Both the position numbers and the translations under genes were made by a program. A model generated the notes under the pieces. The model had not been told where the DNA came from. It did not search any database and worked only from the letters and a program-made list of their open reading frames with translations. From Clostridium sp. CAG:302 (GTDB lineage Bacteria; Bacillota_I; Bacilli_A; RF39; UBA660), in NCBI GenBank assembly GCA_000431795.1, contig FR887368.1, positions 90,288 through 154,287 of the forward strand: DNA of 64,000 nt, written 5' to 3'. Below, piece by piece: positions 16,101 to 25,184 of this stretch. Within the stretch, counting starts at the first letter, position 1. Every line of letters starts with the position of its first letter.

Positions 16101-16835
16101 TTATAATTTATCTATTTCTTTATCTATATATTTACCACTAACATCTATGTTTGTTTGGTAGCATAATTTATTTATATCTTTTAATTTTACTGCATAATAT
16201 AATTTATTATCTTTGATATATAAACTCATTATATCAGGCAAGTTTTCTCTTATTCTAGTTATATATTTATAACTATTATCATTAAATTCTGTACCAGTAA
16301 GTTTTTCATTGGTAATAGCATCTATGACCACACTACTAGTATCTTCTATTTTTATATAATCAGTAAATAGTGAATCAGCTATATCTTTGTATGTAACATT
16401 AGTCATTTCTAAAAGATTATCATTATTTACTATTTTTTTATCTTTTAGATTATAATTTAAAATCAAAATCTCTTCATAGTTAGATAAATCTCCATATAGA
16501 ATATAACTTATTTTTATTGACAAAATATTTTTATATATTGTTTTAGTTATATCGGTATCGATAATTTTATTGTTATTTATAATTTTATGCTGTTTATTAA
16601 CAAAATCATCTGTAACTTTATTATCAATATTTTCTAAATAAACAACATTACCTTTGGTTTTAACATAACTATCTATTTTATAATTGATTATATTATCTTC
16701 TAGATAAGGATGTTTATGTTTATAGGCATAGATCCAATAAGTACTTATTCCTATAATAATACTAAATACTATAGTAAAAACTAGAAAAGTTCTTCTATAA
16801 TCATACTCTTTTTTAACCACTTTTTTCTTTTTCAT
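16101..16835 (-). CDS. Single-pass extracytoplasmic protein, first gene of the F1-like ATPase operon
   Basis: Short Lys-rich cytosolic start, one membrane helix (about residues 18-37), then about 205 outside residues of mixed alpha/beta. The outer part (SYVKTKGNVVYLENID; IKISYILYGDLSNYEEILILNYNLKDKKIV) resembles the DUF4163/DUF3298 domains of PdaC/RsiV-type proteins. It occupies the place where subunit a is normally found and is the first gene after a clear promoter, so it is co-transcribed. It may be the outside partner of the motor. Role unknown. Confidence 0.75.
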   Translation of the reverse strand: MKKKKVVKKEYDYRRTFLVFTIVFSIIIGISTYWIYAYKHKHPYLEDNIINYKIDSYVKTKGNVVYLENIDNKVTDDFVNKQHKIINNNKIIDTDITKTIYKNILSIKISYILYGDLSNYEEILILNYNLKDKKIVNNDNLLEMTNVTYKDIADSLFTDYIKIEDTSSVVIDAITNEKLTGTEFNDNSYKYITRIRENLPDIMSLYIKDNKLYYAVKLKDINKLCYQTNIDVSGKYIDKEIDKL

Positions 16836-16861
16836 AAGATTCCTACTTTCCTACTATATAA

Positions 16862-16890
16862 AGTATACCATTTTGAAGATTTTTAGTCAA
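16862..16890 (-). promoter_or_regulatory. Promoter of the F1-like ATPase operon
   Basis: TTGACT (16885-16890) and TATACT (16862-16867) with a 17-base spacer, minus strand, just before the gene at 16835. It fixes that gene as the operon's first. Confidence 0.75.
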
Positions 16891-16910
16891 TTACATAATC
16901 TTATTTTTAG

Positions 16911-16942
16911 AAAAAAAGTATAACCATACTTAGTTATACTTT
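16911..16942 (-). terminator. Terminator of the hydrolase-pilin fusion gene
   Basis: AAAGTATAAC/GTTATACTTT stem followed by T on the minus strand, just after the stop at 16945. Confidence 0.8.
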
Positions 16943-16944
16943 AA

Positions 16945-18135
16945 TTATTTGCAATTTTTTTCTTCTATATTTGTCTTTTTACTCCAACCTATTCCACCAG
17001 GACAATTTTCACTTGGACTACCTGGTCTCCATAAATACTTATCTGATGATGGGCAATAATAACAAGAATATTCATCTTTTGAATAACAACGTGAATACCC
17101 ATTTTCCAATTGATCGATACAATCACCAGTAGCATTTTCTAAACAATCAGTAAAGTTAACGCCTTCTGTTAAATTACCTAAATTTATCATTAAAACTTCT
17201 ACTATCCAAGGAACTGCGAAGACAAGTACTGCGAAAACGATTCTTTTTACTAATAGTTTCATGTTTTTCTTTTGTACTCCATCATCACTAGTAACAATAG
17301 ATTTTGAAAAGTCTATCATTCCCATAATTATTAATCCTATTGGAATAACAATTTTTACTATATCTACAATTAATCTACCAAAATATATGACTCTAAGTAT
17401 ATCTGGATTAGTACAAGCATCTACTATTGTTGTATTTCCTTTAGTACTAGTGCTACTACTACTTCCACTATTACCACCTTCATTAGGTGTTGGTGAAGGC
17501 TTTGTTTTTCCATTACATACTGTACTGGAAGTTGTGTCATAAGATGATTTTTCATATTTTTTTGCTAGTTTTTTATAATAATCTGATGTTGTATCAGAAA
17601 GTTTACTTCCAAATACATTAGTATTACTTAAAGAACTTCCCTCATAACCGAAATAAGTGTCTTCATAGCCAGGATTTTCTATATAGAACCATACTGTTCC
17701 ATATTTATTAACTATACTTTTTGATGCTTGTAATGTCATATTTTTGGGTAAATTATATTTACCAGTTAAAACAAGTTCTGCTATATAAAGCATTTCACTT
17801 TGTTTACTTTGAGCAACTTCACTACTAAAACTATTGTTTTTATATTCACTATATCCTTGATAATTTCCATCAGTCAAGTTCATTAACTTTTCATACGTAG
17901 TACTACCTTTTTTGTTGTAAGCATTATTTAATACTATGCTTGCAGTCGTTAATCTTTGAAAAAAGTTATCATCTTTATTTTTAGCGGTATCAGCTCCAAC
18001 TTCATGATATATAATTTTTGCTAATTGCTCTGCTGTTTTTGTATCGCATTCTACTGCTAGTACATCATTCGATTTTGTAAATAAAAGTGTTAGTGATATG
18101 ATACAAAGTAGTAGCAATTTAATTTTTTTATTCAT
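16945..18135 (-). CDS. SleB/CwlJ-type cell wall hydrolase fused to a VirB2/TrbC-like membrane segment
   Basis: A signal peptide (residues 1-27) is followed by a hydrolase_2 domain (about 30-170) whose KIIYHEVGADT carries the expected catalytic Glu of SleB/CwlJ, and WFYIENP. A Ser/Thr/Gly linker (about 205-235) leads to two close membrane helices (IVKIVIPIGLIIMG and IVFAVLVFAVPWIVEVLMI) with DFSKSIV between them, the pattern of VirB2/TrbC-like proteins of type IV secretion. The tail is Cys-rich (at least eight Cys). This domain order suggests a protein that opens the wall and seats a secretion channel. The related VirD4-like gene lies at 34992. Confidence 0.75.
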   Translation of the reverse strand: MNKKIKLLLLCIISLTLLFTKSNDVLAVECDTKTAEQLAKIIYHEVGADTAKNKDDNFFQRLTTASIVLNNAYNKKGSTTYEKLMNLTDGNYQGYSEYKNNSFSSEVAQSKQSEMLYIAELVLTGKYNLPKNMTLQASKSIVNKYGTVWFYIENPGYEDTYFGYEGSSLSNTNVFGSKLSDTTSDYYKKLAKKYEKSSYDTTSSTVCNGKTKPSPTPNEGGNSGSSSSTSTKGNTTIVDACTNPDILRVIYFGRLIVDIVKIVIPIGLIIMGMIDFSKSIVTSDDGVQKKNMKLLVKRIVFAVLVFAVPWIVEVLMINLGNLTEGVNFTDCLENATGDCIDQLENGYSRCYSKDEYSCYYCPSSDKYLWRPGSPSENCPGGIGWSKKTNIEEKNCK

Positions 18136-18247
18136 ATATAATACACCTACATTTCACATTTATTTTATCATAACAGAGTGATATTTGCAATATTTTATTT
18201 TATATTGATTTATATATCATTTAAAAATACAAAACTATATAAATGCT

Positions 18248-18991
18248 TTAAAAATAGTAAATATTATATTTAATAAACAATAATTCACAATAATAAAACC
18301 AAGTTAATTGGTCAGCCAGTGGTTGACCTTTTTCGATTAATAGGTAAAACATTCTCATATACTTAAGTGTAGTTACTGAATATCTATTACCTAATTCTTT
18401 TAAAAATGATGGTATATCCTCAAGTATCAATCTTTGCAATATTTTTTCTGTTATAGATTCTTTATCTATGTTGTATTTATTTCTTATTACTATAGGATTT
18501 TTTATAAAATCACTTACTACTGTTTCTTCTTTATTTATTAACTTTAATTTAGTATTATCATCTAGTCTTTGATACTCTTTAGACTTTATTTTTTCTCTTA
18601 ACTTTCTAACACTTAAATTATAAATTTCAGTTTGCTTTATGTAATAGTTAATTTCATCAATATTATCAAATGTCAAAAGTTCTCTATAATGACTCCATGT
18701 CAATTGGTGCCACAGTGTGGCACCTTTTTCAATAATTAAATAAAATTGTCTCATTCTTTTTAATGTAGTTATATTATATTTTCCTCCCAATTCCTCACTT
18801 AATTTTTTTGAGTATTCTTTTATTAAGCCGTCACCATATTTAGCTCTTTCTTCACCATCTTGGGCTTCAATTAGCAATTTACCAACATTATAATAAGTAC
18901 TTAGTTCATTTTTATTCTTTGAATAATCTTTTACACTTTTGTATACTTCATTATTTATTAGTTCGTTTTTTATTTCTTTATAATAATTCAT
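18248..18991 (-). CDS. DUF1016 (YhcG-like) protein, rearranged and lacking the nuclease domain
   Basis: Residues 1-165 form the DUF1016 N-terminal domain (YYNVGKLLIEAQ, YGDGLIKEYSKKL, LTWSHYRELL, KLREKIKSKEYQRL). Full-length members continue into a PDDEXK-like nuclease. Here the sequence reaches ILEDIPSFLKELGN and then re-enters a second, different copy of the N-domain (RYSVTTLKYMRMFYLLIEKG) and ends. The nuclease core is absent. It looks like a recombination product between two members at the shared ELG segment. The ATG at 18991 follows GGAGG by 7 bases; a reading from 19015 has no ribosome site. Probably non-functional as a nuclease. Confidence 0.75.
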   Translation of the reverse strand: MNYYKEIKNELINNEVYKSVKDYSKNKNELSTYYNVGKLLIEAQDGEERAKYGDGLIKEYSKKLSEELGGKYNITTLKRMRQFYLIIEKGATLWHQLTWSHYRELLTFDNIDEINYYIKQTEIYNLSVRKLREKIKSKEYQRLDDNTKLKLINKEETVVSDFIKNPIVIRNKYNIDKESITEKILQRLILEDIPSFLKELGNRYSVTTLKYMRMFYLLIEKGQPLADQLTWFYYCELLFIKYNIYYF

Positions 18992-19063
18992 TTCTGTGCC
19001 TCCATAAATACACACTAGCAGGTTCTAATATATATTGCAAATGACTAAAACTTGTTTTTAAGT

Positions 19064-19180
19064 GTTAAAAAGATAAGAAAAAAGACCTTTAAATTTTTAA
19101 AAGTCCTTACTTTGTTTTTTTGCTACCTTCAAAAGATATTTTTGAGTAAAATTACTATTTTACATATATTTTACACTTTA
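19064..19180 (-). repeat. Dispersed 3'-end repeat, copy 1
   Basis: About 117 bases, roughly 80% identical to 30923-31040. On the minus strand it starts at the 3' end of the MFS gene and ends in a terminator hairpin (GGACTTTTA/TAAAGGTC region, 19082-19108) with a T run. The two copies differ in paired positions of that stem, so the structure is kept. Confidence 0.65.
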
Positions 19181-20250
19181 TTATCTCTTTTTATAAAACT
19201 TATTATAAATATTAACACTATTGTTAGATAAAGAATTATTTTTATATCATTAATAAAATATCCTATTAAACACATTATACTTCTTATCATACAGAATATT
19301 ATTTCTACGATTAATAGATATCCTTTAATATTAGTATCTTCTTTTATACTATATATATTTTCTGAGGATACTATTTCAAATATCTTTATACCTAGTCCTT
19401 CAAATAAAGCTATGATTAGTACTAGGTATTTATTACTTATATTTAGTTTTAATATTAATATGATACAGAATAATATATTTAAATATTTAAAGTATTTTTT
19501 ATCATCTACTTTTCTAACAAAAAAATAAATAAAGATACAAGAACTAATACCCATAATTATATTAAATATTCCTACATAACTAATAGTATTATTTATAAAT
19601 AAATATAGATATAATGGCTGAAGACTTAAGTTTATTACTTTAGCTTGTTCACATATAAAGAATAATAATTTATTTTTTTCTATTTTATCTATTTTTATTT
19701 TATTGTTATTTGTTTTATCTTCATATTTAAATATTGGTATAACCGCTAATACTGATATTATTATTACAATGATAGCTAGTATTAACTTTGATAGTTTAGT
19801 TTCTACATAAGTACCTATTACTGAAGACAGAACTATGGCTATATTAGTATATATTAAAATACTACCTATTTCTTTTCTTTCATGATTATTTATAGATTTA
19901 ATAGCATAATAATGTCTTATGGTATGATAAGTATAGGCTCCAAGTCCATAGATAATACTAAATATTATTAGATTAGTGAATGTTTTATCCATTATAGACA
20001 TATAGTAGAAACTACCACTAAAGATAATACTGGATACTATTAATATATATTTAGGTTTAATTATTTTAGTTAAATAGATTACTATAGTACTAGTTATGGC
20101 TCCAGTTAAATATACTAATGAATAAAATAGTAGTATTTCTTTTAGAGAGTAGCCCATTTTATATAGTAGTACTGAAGAAAATACTTCTACTATATTTCTA
20201 GCTAAAGTAGATAATAATATAAATATATTATATCTTTTTATATTAGACAT
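19171..20250 (-). CDS. Major facilitator superfamily-like transporter
   Basis: 359 residues with 10-12 hydrophobic helices. The pattern is of a drug/metabolite MFS carrier (short loop after helix 2, long cytosolic loop around KFKYEDKTNNNKIKIDKIEKNK in the middle, then a second half of six helices). Substrate cannot be predicted. GGTGAT precedes the ATG. Divergent from the radical SAM gene. Slightly short for an MFS protein. Confidence 0.75.
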   Translation of the reverse strand: MSNIKRYNIFILLSTLARNIVEVFSSVLLYKMGYSLKEILLFYSLVYLTGAITSTIVIYLTKIIKPKYILIVSSIIFSGSFYYMSIMDKTFTNLIIFSIIYGLGAYTYHTIRHYYAIKSINNHERKEIGSILIYTNIAIVLSSVIGTYVETKLSKLILAIIVIIISVLAVIPIFKYEDKTNNNKIKIDKIEKNKLLFFICEQAKVINLSLQPLYLYLFINNTISYVGIFNIIMGISSCIFIYFFVRKVDDKKYFKYLNILFCIILILKLNISNKYLVLIIALFEGLGIKIFEIVSSENIYSIKEDTNIKGYLLIVEIIFCMIRSIMCLIGYFINDIKIILYLTIVLIFIISFIKRDNKV

Positions 20251-20317
20251 AGTATCACCATTATTTATTATGTATTTTTTTTATTTTATGATACAATATA
20301 TCATGAGGTGACTATTA

Positions 20318-21244
20318 ATGTTTAAATATACATTAGATAATAAAAGATATCATACTTTAAATTATTATCTTAAAAATAGATTTAATTCTAAAGTATTTAA
20401 AGTTAGTTTAAATGCAGGATTTACTTGTCCTAATATTGATGGTACCAAAGGTTATGGTGGCTGTATATATTGTTCTAAGAGTGGCTCTGGAGAACATGGT
20501 GGTAATCCTAATAAGGATTTGACTACTCAGTTTTATGAAGTTAAGGATGTTATAGAAAAGAAATGGCCTAATAGTAGGTATATTGCTTATTTTCAGGCGA
20601 GAACTAATACTTATGCTCCTCTTGAAGTATTAAAATCTAAGTATGAAGAAGTATTAAAAATAGATAATGTAATTGGATTATTTATCGCTACTAGATGTGA
20701 TGCTATTACTGAAGATACTTTGGATTATTTAGAAGAACTTAATAAAAGAACTTATCTTACTATTGAACTTGGTTTACAAACTATACATGAAAAGACCTCT
20801 AAACTAATTAATAGAGGTCATACACTTGAAGAATTTGATAGTATGGTTAAGAAATTAAGAAATAGAAATATTGATGTTGTTGTTCATATTATTAATGGTT
20901 TACCTTATGAAACTGAAGATATGATGTTAGATACTGTTAAACATTTAAATACTTTAGATATACAAGGTATTAAAATACATATGTTAAATATTGTTAAAAA
21001 TACCCCTTTAGAAACTTTATATAATAAAGAACATTTTCATATATTATCTAAAGAAGAATATATAGATATAGTTATTAAACAGTTAGAATTATTAAATCCT
21101 AAGATAGTAATTCATAGAATTACTTCTGATCCAGATGTATCTACTTTAGTAGAACCTACTTGGTTAATTAAGAAGTTTTGCCTACTTAATGATATTGATA
21201 AAGAAATGGTAAAAAGAGATACCTACCAAGGTAAGTATTATTAA
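20318..21244 (+). CDS. TIGR01212 family radical SAM protein (YtqA-like)
   Basis: 308 residues. An iron-sulfur Cys cluster (FTCPNIDGTKGYGGCIYC), then AYFQARTNTYAPLEVLK, GLFIATRCDAI and ELGLQT, and the C-terminal EPTWLIKKFCLLND. Related to Elp3 and to bacterial YtqA; the substrate is not known. A GAGGTGA ribosome site precedes the ATG. Single plus-strand gene convergent with the surface-protein gene. Confidence 0.9.
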   Translation: MFKYTLDNKRYHTLNYYLKNRFNSKVFKVSLNAGFTCPNIDGTKGYGGCIYCSKSGSGEHGGNPNKDLTTQFYEVKDVIEKKWPNSRYIAYFQARTNTYAPLEVLKSKYEEVLKIDNVIGLFIATRCDAITEDTLDYLEELNKRTYLTIELGLQTIHEKTSKLINRGHTLEEFDSMVKKLRNRNIDVVVHIINGLPYETEDMMLDTVKHLNTLDIQGIKIHMLNIVKNTPLETLYNKEHFHILSKEEYIDIVIKQLELLNPKIVIHRITSDPDVSTLVEPTWLIKKFCLLNDIDKEMVKRDTYQGKYY

Positions 21245-21260
21245 TTATAATATATATACT

Positions 21261-21301
21261 AAAAAAATATAAAGTATTAAATTATGTATTTTATATTTTT
21301 T
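21261..21301. terminator. Bidirectional terminator between convergent genes
   Basis: AAAAATATAAA...TTTTATATTTTT inverted repeat with A and T runs on both sides, between the ends of the genes at 20318 and 21309. Confidence 0.65.
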
Positions 21302-21308
21302 ATATTAA

Positions 21309-23312
21309 TTAAGATACTTTTAAAGTATATGGATTACTTTCAGAACCATCACCAGAATTTATTTTTAATTCCGGCTTTAAATAAAGGGTAGGCAAAATAC
21401 CAAAGGTATTGTTAGCATTATTTGCATAATATATATATCCACTTAAGTTCCAAGGATAAGTTTCAGAATCAGAATAAGAACCAATGTTTAAAAACCAAAA
21501 ATTATCTACTTTTTGACTTAGCCAGTTATTATTTTTTTGACATGACATATCTATATATATATCTTCAGGTGCTGAACTTAAGAAATCATTAGAGTATAAA
21601 TAATCTGATACAGTTGGTAATGCTATTTTTCCAGACCAAGTTTTAGTTATTTCGCTAGAGTATGCAGCATTAGAAAATATGTTTCTTGAACTATAATAAG
21701 TTCCTATATTCCATTTTACACTAGTTATCATATTTCTTGTAGTTTCATTTTTTATTTTAAAATTTAATTCGTTTCCATTATAATAATTTTCATTCAGTAT
21801 TTTTTGTAACGTTGATGTCGACCAAGCTGCAATGCCATTACTATCCCATGCTAGTTCACCAATTGTGCTGTTTCTAATTATTTTTAATTTACCATCAAAC
21901 ACTCCTATTATTCGCCATATTTCACATGTATTTGATGACGGATTGGAATAATTATTACAATTGAAATATATGTAGTTGTTTACATTACCCGGCTCTGTTG
22001 AACTCACTTCTCTAGAGCAAAGGTATTGTTTTACACCATCAACTGATGTTGTTTCACCATTAGTTATTTGACTTATAATATTAGGTAGACCTGTTTCACA
22101 TTCTGCCACACTAGAAAAGCCTAAACTGGCATAGGAAGACGTACAATTTGTGGCTTGAGAAAGTGTAGTTATACAATTTTCTTTAGAGGAAATTGCTTGG
22201 TTTGAAATGAAAAGATTTTGGCTTATTTGATAAAATATCATTGCCGTGTTATAACTATTCCATGCATATGCCTTTTGTTCGGAATTAGAAGTAATACCAT
22301 AAAATCTAATATTACCTCCATTTAGGTCTGATGTTGTTCCACCTAATCTATCATTCATAAGTCTTACTGAAGGTGCTGTATTATAAGTAATGTCATTGCT
22401 TATTACAGTTGTTTTTGGAGCATTATTATATAAATCAGTTATATATGTTGCAGCGGTTTCAATAGTTATTTTTCCTGAAGTAAAGCCATCTTCTGATATT
22501 ATTTTCAACGTGTGATATCCAGGTGATAATTTTTCCAAATAACTTTCTTTAAATGTTACTATTGTTGAACCTTCGGTTATTGTATAGTTAGAGCTGTCTA
22601 CAACTGTATCATCTACCCTTACCTCTCTAAATTTACTTAGAGGAGCTGTAGACCTAACTGCTTTTGTTCCTGAACCTGTATAGGTTGGTGTATATGTAGT
22701 ACCATCACCATTTGTTAACTGATATGTATCTGTTGGTACTATCTTAGTACTTGTACCTGTTATGTTACAGTTTAAATCAAAGTTATATGGTTGATTAGTC
22801 ATATCTAATGGATTATTACCTATAGTACCATCTATCCATAGATATAATATAAATGTGTATTCTTTATTATAATCTAATGTTTCTTTATCTGTACTTAGTG
22901 TTATTGTAGTACCATTAGTTACATTTTCAAAACTACCTGTACCATAAGATACTCCTGTTGTGTCATTTACTAATTCATATTTAAATGATTTATGTTTTAA
23001 TCCTGAAGTAGTAAGTGTTGTTTCATTTATACTATTTACTACTAAATTCCAAGTAACAAAAGCATTTGTAGCCATTTGTTGTTTAGTAGTTACTTTTAAT
23101 ATTCTTCCCTTTTCTCTTGTGGATGTTGGATATAATAATTTATTGTTGTCTGATAGTTTATCACACGAACCAGTACCACCTGCGACTGTTACATCTACTA
23201 ACTGATCTTTGTTTTCTGCAGAGCTGCTCCAACCAAAGTATGCCATTGTTGATCCTACTAGAATAAACATAACTATTGCAATAATTAATAAAATAATATT
23301 CTTTTTTTTCAT
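21309..23312 (-). CDS. Large secreted protein with SipW-like signal and FGE/lectin-like C-terminal module
   Basis: 667 residues. The N-terminal helix ends STMAYFGWSSS, the SipW-type pattern. Residues 40-190 form a camelysin-like beta domain (VTWNLVVN, YTFILYLWIDG). After a Thr-rich linker comes a Big/cadherin-like strand region, then a C-terminal module (YIYFNCNNYS, CEIWRIIGVFDGKLKIIRN, IALPTVSDYLYS, GILPTLYLKP, ending GDGSESNPYTLKVS) repeated in surface proteins of gut Bacilli. Several Cys pairs. It follows rseP by 18 bases and may be co-transcribed. Confidence 0.75.
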   Translation of the reverse strand: MKKKNIILLIIAIVMFILVGSTMAYFGWSSSAENKDQLVDVTVAGGTGSCDKLSDNNKLLYPTSTREKGRILKVTTKQQMATNAFVTWNLVVNSINETTLTTSGLKHKSFKYELVNDTTGVSYGTGSFENVTNGTTITLSTDKETLDYNKEYTFILYLWIDGTIGNNPLDMTNQPYNFDLNCNITGTSTKIVPTDTYQLTNGDGTTYTPTYTGSGTKAVRSTAPLSKFREVRVDDTVVDSSNYTITEGSTIVTFKESYLEKLSPGYHTLKIISEDGFTSGKITIETAATYITDLYNNAPKTTVISNDITYNTAPSVRLMNDRLGGTTSDLNGGNIRFYGITSNSEQKAYAWNSYNTAMIFYQISQNLFISNQAISSKENCITTLSQATNCTSSYASLGFSSVAECETGLPNIISQITNGETTSVDGVKQYLCSREVSSTEPGNVNNYIYFNCNNYSNPSSNTCEIWRIIGVFDGKLKIIRNSTIGELAWDSNGIAAWSTSTLQKILNENYYNGNELNFKIKNETTRNMITSVKWNIGTYYSSRNIFSNAAYSSEITKTWSGKIALPTVSDYLYSNDFLSSAPEDIYIDMSCQKNNNWLSQKVDNFWFLNIGSYSDSETYPWNLSGYIYYANNANNTFGILPTLYLKPELKINSGDGSESNPYTLKVS

Positions 23313-23330
23313 TTAGAGCACCCCTCTTTC

Positions 23331-24380
23331 TTAGAATAGTTTTATTACATCACTTATTGTTACAAATACCATTAATAACATTAATAGTATAAAGCCTATA
23401 CTATTTATCATTCCTTCTGTTTTTGCTTTAATTGGTTTTCTTCTTATTTTTTCTATTATTAAGAATAATACTCTTCCTCCATCAAAGGCTGGGAATGGTA
23501 TTAGGTTTATTACTCCAACATTCATAGATAGATATGCTACTAGACTTAAGATACTTTCAAAACCTTTCTTAGACTGACTATCTACTACTGAGTATATTCC
23601 TACTGGTCCTGATAAATCTTTAACTGAGAATTTTCCTGTTACTAATTCTTTTAATGTAGTAATCATTAATTTATATAGACTAGCAGTCGTTTCTACTGCA
23701 TGTTTAAGTGAAACGCCTAATCCTTTTCTTACTGTGGTATCTAGTCCTATTCCTACTACATAACTTACATTTCCTTCTTTATCTTCTACTTTATCTGGTA
23801 CTAATGTTACTTCTCTTTTTGTACCTGATTTATCTTTCAATACTATATTTAATTGTTCACCTTTAGATGTTTGAATATATAATTGTACTTCACTCCAACT
23901 AGATACTCTTTGTTTGTTTATTGATACTATGGTATCTCCTTCTTTAATACCAGCAGTATAAGCAGGATATCCTTCACTTACATTAGCTACTACTGGTTTA
24001 GTAGAAATGCTTCCATATATTAATGCTGATACAAATAGTATTACAAAGGCAAATAAGAAATTAAATGTTGCACCAGCAATCATTATTATTAATCTTTGCC
24101 ATACTGGCTTAGAATATAATTTTCTTTTATTTGGAATCTTACTATTATCATCAGCATCTTCACCCGCTAGTGATACAAAACCACCTATTGGTATAGCTCT
24201 AATACAGTATTCTGTTTCTCCACCTTTCTTTTTAAAATGGAATATTTTAGGTCCCATACCTATTGAAAATTCATAGACATATACTCCAAATAATTTAGAA
24301 AATATAAAATGTCCAAATTCATGAACTAATACTATTGCTCCTAATATTAGTACAAAATATAATAAACTTAATAAATTCAT
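23331..24380 (-). CDS. rseP: RIP metalloprotease RseP (site-2 protease)
   Basis: Intramembrane zinc protease that cleaves anti-sigma factors or signal peptide remnants. The zinc motif HEFGH is in the first helix (about residues 20-24), followed by a PDZ domain (about 120-195), and the third zinc ligand Asp is in PAFDGGRVLF. Four membrane helices, 349 residues: normal. It follows cdsA by 16 bases; the usual dxr between cdsA and rseP is absent. Confidence 0.95.
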   Translation of the reverse strand: MNLLSLLYFVLILGAIVLVHEFGHFIFSKLFGVYVYEFSIGMGPKIFHFKKKGGETEYCIRAIPIGGFVSLAGEDADDNSKIPNKRKLYSKPVWQRLIIMIAGATFNFLFAFVILFVSALIYGSISTKPVVANVSEGYPAYTAGIKEGDTIVSINKQRVSSWSEVQLYIQTSKGEQLNIVLKDKSGTKREVTLVPDKVEDKEGNVSYVVGIGLDTTVRKGLGVSLKHAVETTASLYKLMITTLKELVTGKFSVKDLSGPVGIYSVVDSQSKKGFESILSLVAYLSMNVGVINLIPFPAFDGGRVLFLIIEKIRRKPIKAKTEGMINSIGFILLMLLMVFVTISDVIKLF

Positions 24381-24395
24381 ACTATCCTCCTCCTA

Positions 24396-25175
24396 TTATA
24401 AAATACTAAGTAATAAACTCATACCTAATGATACAAATATAACACTATCAAATCTATCTAATATACCACCATGTCCAGGTATTATATTTGAATAATCTTT
24501 TTTATCATAATATCTTTTTATTGCACTAAATACTAAATCTCCCATTTCACTTAATATAGTAAGTATTAATGACATAAATATTATTTTTAGTACTGATATA
24601 CTACCTATTAATGATAAATAAAACATACTACCTATAAATGTACCTACTAGTACTCCTATAATACATCCTTCTATTGTTTTTTTAGGAGATATACTAGTAA
24701 ATCTATGTTTTCCTATTAAATTGCCTCCAATAAAAGCATATGTATCGGTAATAAATGATATTATAAATATATAGATACACTTATATATATTAACTTCTCT
24801 CATAGTACTAATATTGTTAAAAGCAAGTCCTAGTAACAATATTATACCTATAAAATACATACTATCATTGATATTGTATTTATCTTTATCATTATAGAAT
24901 ATTACTGGTAATATTAATAATAATAGAGTTAATATTATCATACTGGTAATATTTAATTTATATACTATACCATTTAACATAAATATTCCAAGTAATATAT
25001 AAGATATTATTTTTATTACTGGTATATTTTTCTTTTTGTATTTGATATCTATTAGTTCTTTTAAACCTAGTATAGAGGTAATTGCCATAACTATTCTAAA
25101 TACTGTATTTCCTAATAGGAATGCTAGTAGTAGAATACCCACTACTAAGGCTCCTCCAAGTAATCTTTTCTTCAT
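24396..25175 (-). CDS. cdsA: Phosphatidate cytidylyltransferase
   Basis: Makes CDP-diacylglycerol from phosphatidate and CTP for phospholipid synthesis. About eight membrane helices and the family signature PGHGGILDRFDS near the C-terminus. 259 residues, normal length. Between parE and rseP with gaps of 10-16 bases, so one operon. Confidence 0.95.
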   Translation of the reverse strand: MKKRLLGGALVVGILLLAFLLGNTVFRIVMAITSILGLKELIDIKYKKKNIPVIKIISYILLGIFMLNGIVYKLNITSMIILTLLLLILPVIFYNDKDKYNINDSMYFIGIILLLGLAFNNISTMREVNIYKCIYIFIISFITDTYAFIGGNLIGKHRFTSISPKKTIEGCIIGVLVGTFIGSMFYLSLIGSISVLKIIFMSLILTILSEMGDLVFSAIKRYYDKKDYSNIIPGHGGILDRFDSVIFVSLGMSLLLSIL

Positions 25176-25184
25176 AATGCCTCC

